Of a stretch of 64,000 nucleotides of DNA, positions 61,015-64,000 are shown in pieces. The DNA is from Falsiphaeobacter marinintestinus (GTDB taxonomy: Bacteria > Pseudomonadota > Alphaproteobacteria > Rhodobacterales > Rhodobacteraceae). Under the pieces are notes generated by a model. It was given only the letters and a program-made list of their open reading frames with translations. It made no database searches and was not told the DNA's origin. The stretch covers positions 519,145 through 583,144 of the forward strand of contig NZ_VOGO01000002.1 of assembly GCF_007923355.1 (NCBI RefSeq), given 5' to 3'. The position numbers and the translations under genes were made by a program. Within the stretch, counting starts at the first letter, position 1; each line of letters starts with the position of its first letter.

Positions 61015-63369
61015 TTGCAACGGCAATCAAAAGAAATCAGGAAAGACGGTTTACGAGCAGAACTCTATCGCGTGCAAGAACGCGAGAAAGCGACTCAGAA
61101 AATTCTACGCGTAATCAGCGAGAGTCGAGCGGACGAGACGCCGGTGCTCGACGCGATTGTGCGTGCTGCTGCCCTTCTTTGTGATGCCAATGTGGTAGGA
61201 CTGTCGCTGGTCAACGAGACACGTACGCGGATGCACTATACGGCTGTGTTTGGAGCGGAAAATGAAGTCTTTTTGCCTGGGTATGAATTTGACCTCGACG
61301 GTCCGATCCAGGTTGTCCAGACAGTTAAAGAAGCCCGCACGATCCACACGGCGGACCTGGCGGATGATCCGCTGTATCGCGAACGGAATCCAATTCGCGT
61401 AAAGGTCGTGGATGAAGTGGGTGTCCGGACTTTTCTGACAGTACCGCTGATCAAAGAAGGGGTGGCGTTTGGGTGCCTGAACCTTAACCGCAATGAAGTT
61501 CGGCCATTTGCTGACGACGACATCGCGTTGATCGAAACTTTTGCGGAGCAGGCCGTCATTGCCATCGAGAACGTCCGCCAATTCCGTGAAGTTCAAACGC
61601 GACTGGAGCGGGAGAGGGCTTCGCGCGAGATATTGGAGGTTATTTCCCGATCCCGCGATGACGAGGCACCTGTCTTCGAGGCGATTCTGAATAACGCAGC
61701 CCAGCTTTGTGACGCCCCGATGGCCGATCTGGAACTTGTTGATGAGGATGGAACGCATCTCCGCGAGATAGCAACCTGGGGCCCTGCCGAGCGGGCCATT
61801 CCCTCGGAAGAATGCGTCTGGCCCATGGACAGCGAATATCGCAACGTTGTTGCAACTCGGGAAGGGAGTATCGACCATATCCCCGATCTGAAACTGACGG
61901 AAAGATATCTGTCGGGCGATCCGATGACAGTCGCGGCTGTAGACGTGGAAAAGCTGCGGACTATGCTTGTGGTGCCGTTGTTGAAAGCGGGGAATGGAAT
62001 TGGGTGCCTCGTGTTGTTTCGACAAGAGCAGAAGCCGTTTACTGATGACGAAATCGCGCTGGTCGAAACTTTCTCCGCGCAGGCGGTGATAGCCATCGAA
62101 AACGTCCGCCAGTTTCGCGAGGTGCGGGTCCGGCTGGAACGGGAGAAGGCTTCCGCCGAAATCCTCGAAGTCATAAGCCGATCCCGGGATGACGAGAAAC
62201 CCGTCTTTGACGCGATCCTTAAGAATGCAGCCCGGTTGTGCGATGTGCCGGGTGCAGCGCTGTATCTTGTAAACGAAGCGTGGACGGAATTCGTTTTGAC
62301 GGCGGAATGGGGGACGTGGACGGTCGATATGGGTCCCGGCGCAGCCTGGCCACTGGACGGGCCGTTGCCGGTGGCGCAGTCCATTCGCAAGGGGCACACG
62401 GTCCATCTGGAAGATATAACCAAGACCGATTTGTACCGTGATGGCGACCCATCTTACATCATCATGGCTGACAAGGAAGGCTTGCGCTCTCGGCTATGTG
62501 TGCCACTGGTCAGCTGTGGAATTGCTTTTGGTGCCATCGCGCTTAGTAGACATGAGGTAAGGCCGTTTTCCGACGATGAGATCGCACTGGTCGAGAGCTT
62601 TGCCTCGCAGGCCGTCATCGCCATCGACAACGTCCGCCAGTTCAAGGCGTTGGAGGCGCGGACGGAAGAGGTTCAGAAGTTGAACTCCGGGCTTGAAAGC
62701 CGGGTCGAGGCTCAGGTGGGCGAGATCGAGCGCATGGGGCGGCTGAAACGATTCCTGTCGCCGCAAGTGGCGGATGCGGTTCTGTCGTCAGGCAACGAAA
62801 AGCTTTTGTCGAGCCACCGGGCGCTGCTGGGCGTGCTGTTCTGCGACATCCGCGGCTTTACGGCCTTCTGCGAAACTGCCGAACCGGAAGAAACTATTGA
62901 AGTGCTGCAGACCTATCACGAAGAAATGGGCAAGCTGATTGACGCACATGGCGCGGGCGTAGATCACCGGATGGGCGATGGTATAATGGTGCTATTCAAT
63001 GATCCATTGCCTTGCGAAGACCCAGCCGGGGATGCCGTGAAACTGGCCATCGCTATGCGCGCGCGCATGTCAGATTTGTGCCGCGCCTGGAAACGTATGG
63101 GTTACCGACTAGGCTTTGGTGTCGGTATTTCACTTGGATATGCAACAGTCGGTATGGTCGGGTTCGAAGGGCGATCCGATTACACAGCCTCAGGCACCGC
63201 AATCAACCTAGCGTCGCGGCTTGGCGACGAAGCTGAAGATGGCCAGATCCTTCTCAGCACGCGCGCTGCAATTGCGGTGGAAGATATGTTCGCATCGGTT
63301 TCGGTCGGAGAGGTCTCGCTTAAGGGTATCCGCGAACCAGTAGAGGTTTTCAGATTAGACAGCGCCTAG
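61015..63369 (+). CDS. three-GAF class III adenylate/guanylate cyclase
   Basis: A 784-residue signalling protein. Three GAF modules (~35-190, 211-366, 387-542) repeat every 176-177 residues, each closing with AVIAI(E/D)NVRQF; modules 1-2 and 2-3 are joined by linkers like EILEVISRSRDDE. A coiled coil (EVQKLNSGLESRVEAQV) leads to the class III cyclase (~595-784) with metal-binding FCDIRGFTAF and HRMGDGIMVLF, then SDYTASGTAINLASRLGDEA. The adenine-selecting Lys is Arg and the partner Asp is Thr, so the product is uncertain. The start TTG 61015 directly follows an in-frame stop and has CGGAG eight bases before it. Confidence 0.88.
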   Translation: MQRQSKEIRKDGLRAELYRVQEREKATQKILRVISESRADETPVLDAIVRAAALLCDANVVGLSLVNETRTRMHYTAVFGAENEVFLPGYEFDLDGPIQVVQTVKEARTIHTADLADDPLYRERNPIRVKVVDEVGVRTFLTVPLIKEGVAFGCLNLNRNEVRPFADDDIALIETFAEQAVIAIENVRQFREVQTRLERERASREILEVISRSRDDEAPVFEAILNNAAQLCDAPMADLELVDEDGTHLREIATWGPAERAIPSEECVWPMDSEYRNVVATREGSIDHIPDLKLTERYLSGDPMTVAAVDVEKLRTMLVVPLLKAGNGIGCLVLFRQEQKPFTDDEIALVETFSAQAVIAIENVRQFREVRVRLEREKASAEILEVISRSRDDEKPVFDAILKNAARLCDVPGAALYLVNEAWTEFVLTAEWGTWTVDMGPGAAWPLDGPLPVAQSIRKGHTVHLEDITKTDLYRDGDPSYIIMADKEGLRSRLCVPLVSCGIAFGAIALSRHEVRPFSDDEIALVESFASQAVIAIDNVRQFKALEARTEEVQKLNSGLESRVEAQVGEIERMGRLKRFLSPQVADAVLSSGNEKLLSSHRALLGVLFCDIRGFTAFCETAEPEETIEVLQTYHEEMGKLIDAHGAGVDHRMGDGIMVLFNDPLPCEDPAGDAVKLAIAMRARMSDLCRAWKRMGYRLGFGVGISLGYATVGMVGFEGRSDYTASGTAINLASRLGDEAEDGQILLSTRAAIAVEDMFASVSVGEVSLKGIREPVEVFRLDSA

Positions 63370-63438
63370 AAAGGCAACCGCCGCGGAGCCAACTTTGCAG
63401 ACATCACAAGGAAAGTACAGGATACCACTGCGTGGCTT

Positions 63439-63920
63439 TTAACGGCAGTACGAGAATAGTGAAACTGGTTCGGCGAACCCTCGGATTTCATGATCCCCGA
63501 GCGGCACTGCATTATCGCCGCAGAGTTCGACAAAATCGGCCGTGGCTATCACATCTGCATCCAAAGTCTTTGTTAGGTCTTCACAGCGGCTGACGAGTGC
63601 AACCGCTGGGCCAGTTGCGGTGAAGTCAAGCCGCTTTTCCGTGCCAACATTGCCGTAGACGACTTTCCCGACGGTCAAAGCGACGCCGAAAGAAAGCGGG
63701 AGGCCGTCGGTCTCTGGCATCAACTGGTTTTTTTGGTCGAGCCTAGCGAATGCTTCTCTGGCCGCGGAAAGCGCGGCAAAGCACATACTTTTCGGTGGCC
63801 GCTTTTCGCTTTCAAAGGGAAAAATTGCGAGCACACCGTCGCCGATGAATTTTAGCACCTCTCCGCCATGATCGATTACGGCTCCAGCAGTACAATCGAA
63901 ATAGCTGTTCAGGATACCTA
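63439..63920 (-). pseudogene. remnant of a class III cyclase, cut at its 5-prime side by an IS5-like element
   Basis: The open frame continues upstream of any start, reading GILNSYFDCTAGAVIDHGGE, then VLKFIGDGVLAIFPF (the metal site of class III cyclases), FGVALTVGKVVYGNVG, and RLDFTATGPAVALVSRCEDL. It ends at the IS junction near 63920, where the next codons are IS sequence. The front (including the first Asp metal site and any sensor) is missing, so it is inactive. It is convergent with the intact cyclase at 61015-63369. Confidence 0.85.
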
Positions 63921-64000
63921 GGGTCAGGATTCATAACCAAAACATGACGACAGCGGCCAGGGCACAGGCTGACAGGAAGACCTTGGGGCATCTGTCGTAG
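63921..64000 (-). mobile_element. end of an IS5-family-like insertion sequence
   Basis: The + strand junction reads CCTA then GGGTCAGGATTCATAACC, the usual look of an IS5-group terminal repeat, with CTA/TA as possible target duplication. Inside, a transposase frame ends at 63931. The rest of the element lies outside the window. Confidence 0.72.
63931..64000 (-). CDS. transposase C-terminus, IS5-like (partial)
   Basis: The last 22 codons before the stop read YDRCPKVFLSACALAAVVMF, then WL, a C-terminus common in IS5-group transposases of Rhodobacterales. The gene runs out of the window. It sits just inside the element end that has cut the cyclase. Confidence 0.75.
   Translation of the reverse strand, partial: YDRCPKVFLSACALAAVVMFWL

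Noticed and set aside
60667..61026. 119-codon minus-strand frame before the GAF cyclase
   Set aside because: No ribosome site, low-complexity sequence and overlap with the gap operator; left as non-coding.
1..64000. tRNA, rRNA, riboswitch or CRISPR array
   Set aside because: No cloverleaf-like GGTTCGAATCC T-arm pattern, no rRNA blocks and no regularly spaced repeat were seen on reading; covariance-model searches were not possible.

Overview
The window is a contiguous, GC-rich chromosomal segment of an alphaproteobacterium, most likely a marine Rhodobacteraceae (Roseobacter group) strain. The reasons are a Rhodobacter-type gene transfer agent (GTA) cluster followed by cysE, a pyruvate dehydrogenase E1-beta subunit with its own lipoyl domain, an alphaproteobacterial SOS box (GTTC-N7-GTTC) in front of uvrA, an Fnr-type site, and gene families typical of this group. 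No rRNA, tRNA or CRISPR array was seen.

Layout. 1-13.2 kb: head, tail and host-contact genes of a GTA on the + strand, tightly coupled, starting inside the large terminase (gp2) and running through gp15 plus one trailing small ORF. 13.2-14.5 kb: a convergent DksA/TraR-like zinc-finger gene and cysE. 14.5-18.8 kb: pdhA-pdhB-pdhC and an ftsB-like gene, all on the minus strand. 18.9-22.3 kb: AidB-like acyl-CoA dehydrogenase, a quinone-oxidoreductase-like dehydrogenase and a bacterioferritin-like protein. 22.3-26.2 kb: class I aldolase, a secreted protein of unknown function and pgk. 26.3-28.5 kb: two overlapping cyclophilins and a DUF3179 protein. 28.5-32 kb: bactofilin, M23 peptidase, a DUF455 ferritin-like protein and Bcp. 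32-41.7 kb: a giant AsmA-like protein, queA, an MFS transporter, DUF924, lpd, a methyltransferase and a rhodanese. 41.7-48.2 kb: uvrA and a valine-degradation operon. 48.3-54.4 kb: a patch of less conserved genes (YbdK-type ligase, methyltransferase, sulfotransferase, L,D-transpeptidase, DsrE-like). 54.5-60.7 kb: mmsA with a divergent LysR gene, CBS-domain protein, coaD, a 47-residue membrane protein and two tandem gap genes. 61.0-64.0 kb: a triple-GAF cyclase, the stump of a second class III cyclase, and the end of an IS5-like element that cut it.

Regulation is the most interesting layer. Reading the intergenic DNA by eye gave (i) the same dyad TAGTTTA-N4-TAAACTA about 30 bp before both pdhA and lpd, which lie 21 kb apart on opposite strands but encode subunits of one complex; (ii) a perfect TGTTAGCGCTAACA palindrome at gap, its separated half-sites at the second gap, and a near match at the class I aldolase gene, suggesting a LacI-type central-carbon regulon; (iii) a perfect TTGAT-N4-ATCAA Fnr site abutting a perfect 22-bp palindrome that resembles copper-type MerR operators, before a secreted DsrE-like gene; (iv) a LexA box at uvrA; and (v) a dyad in the mmsA/LysR divergent region.

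All functional names come from reading protein motifs and gene order. No database search was run, and start codons were chosen by Shine-Dalgarno position and overlap logic.
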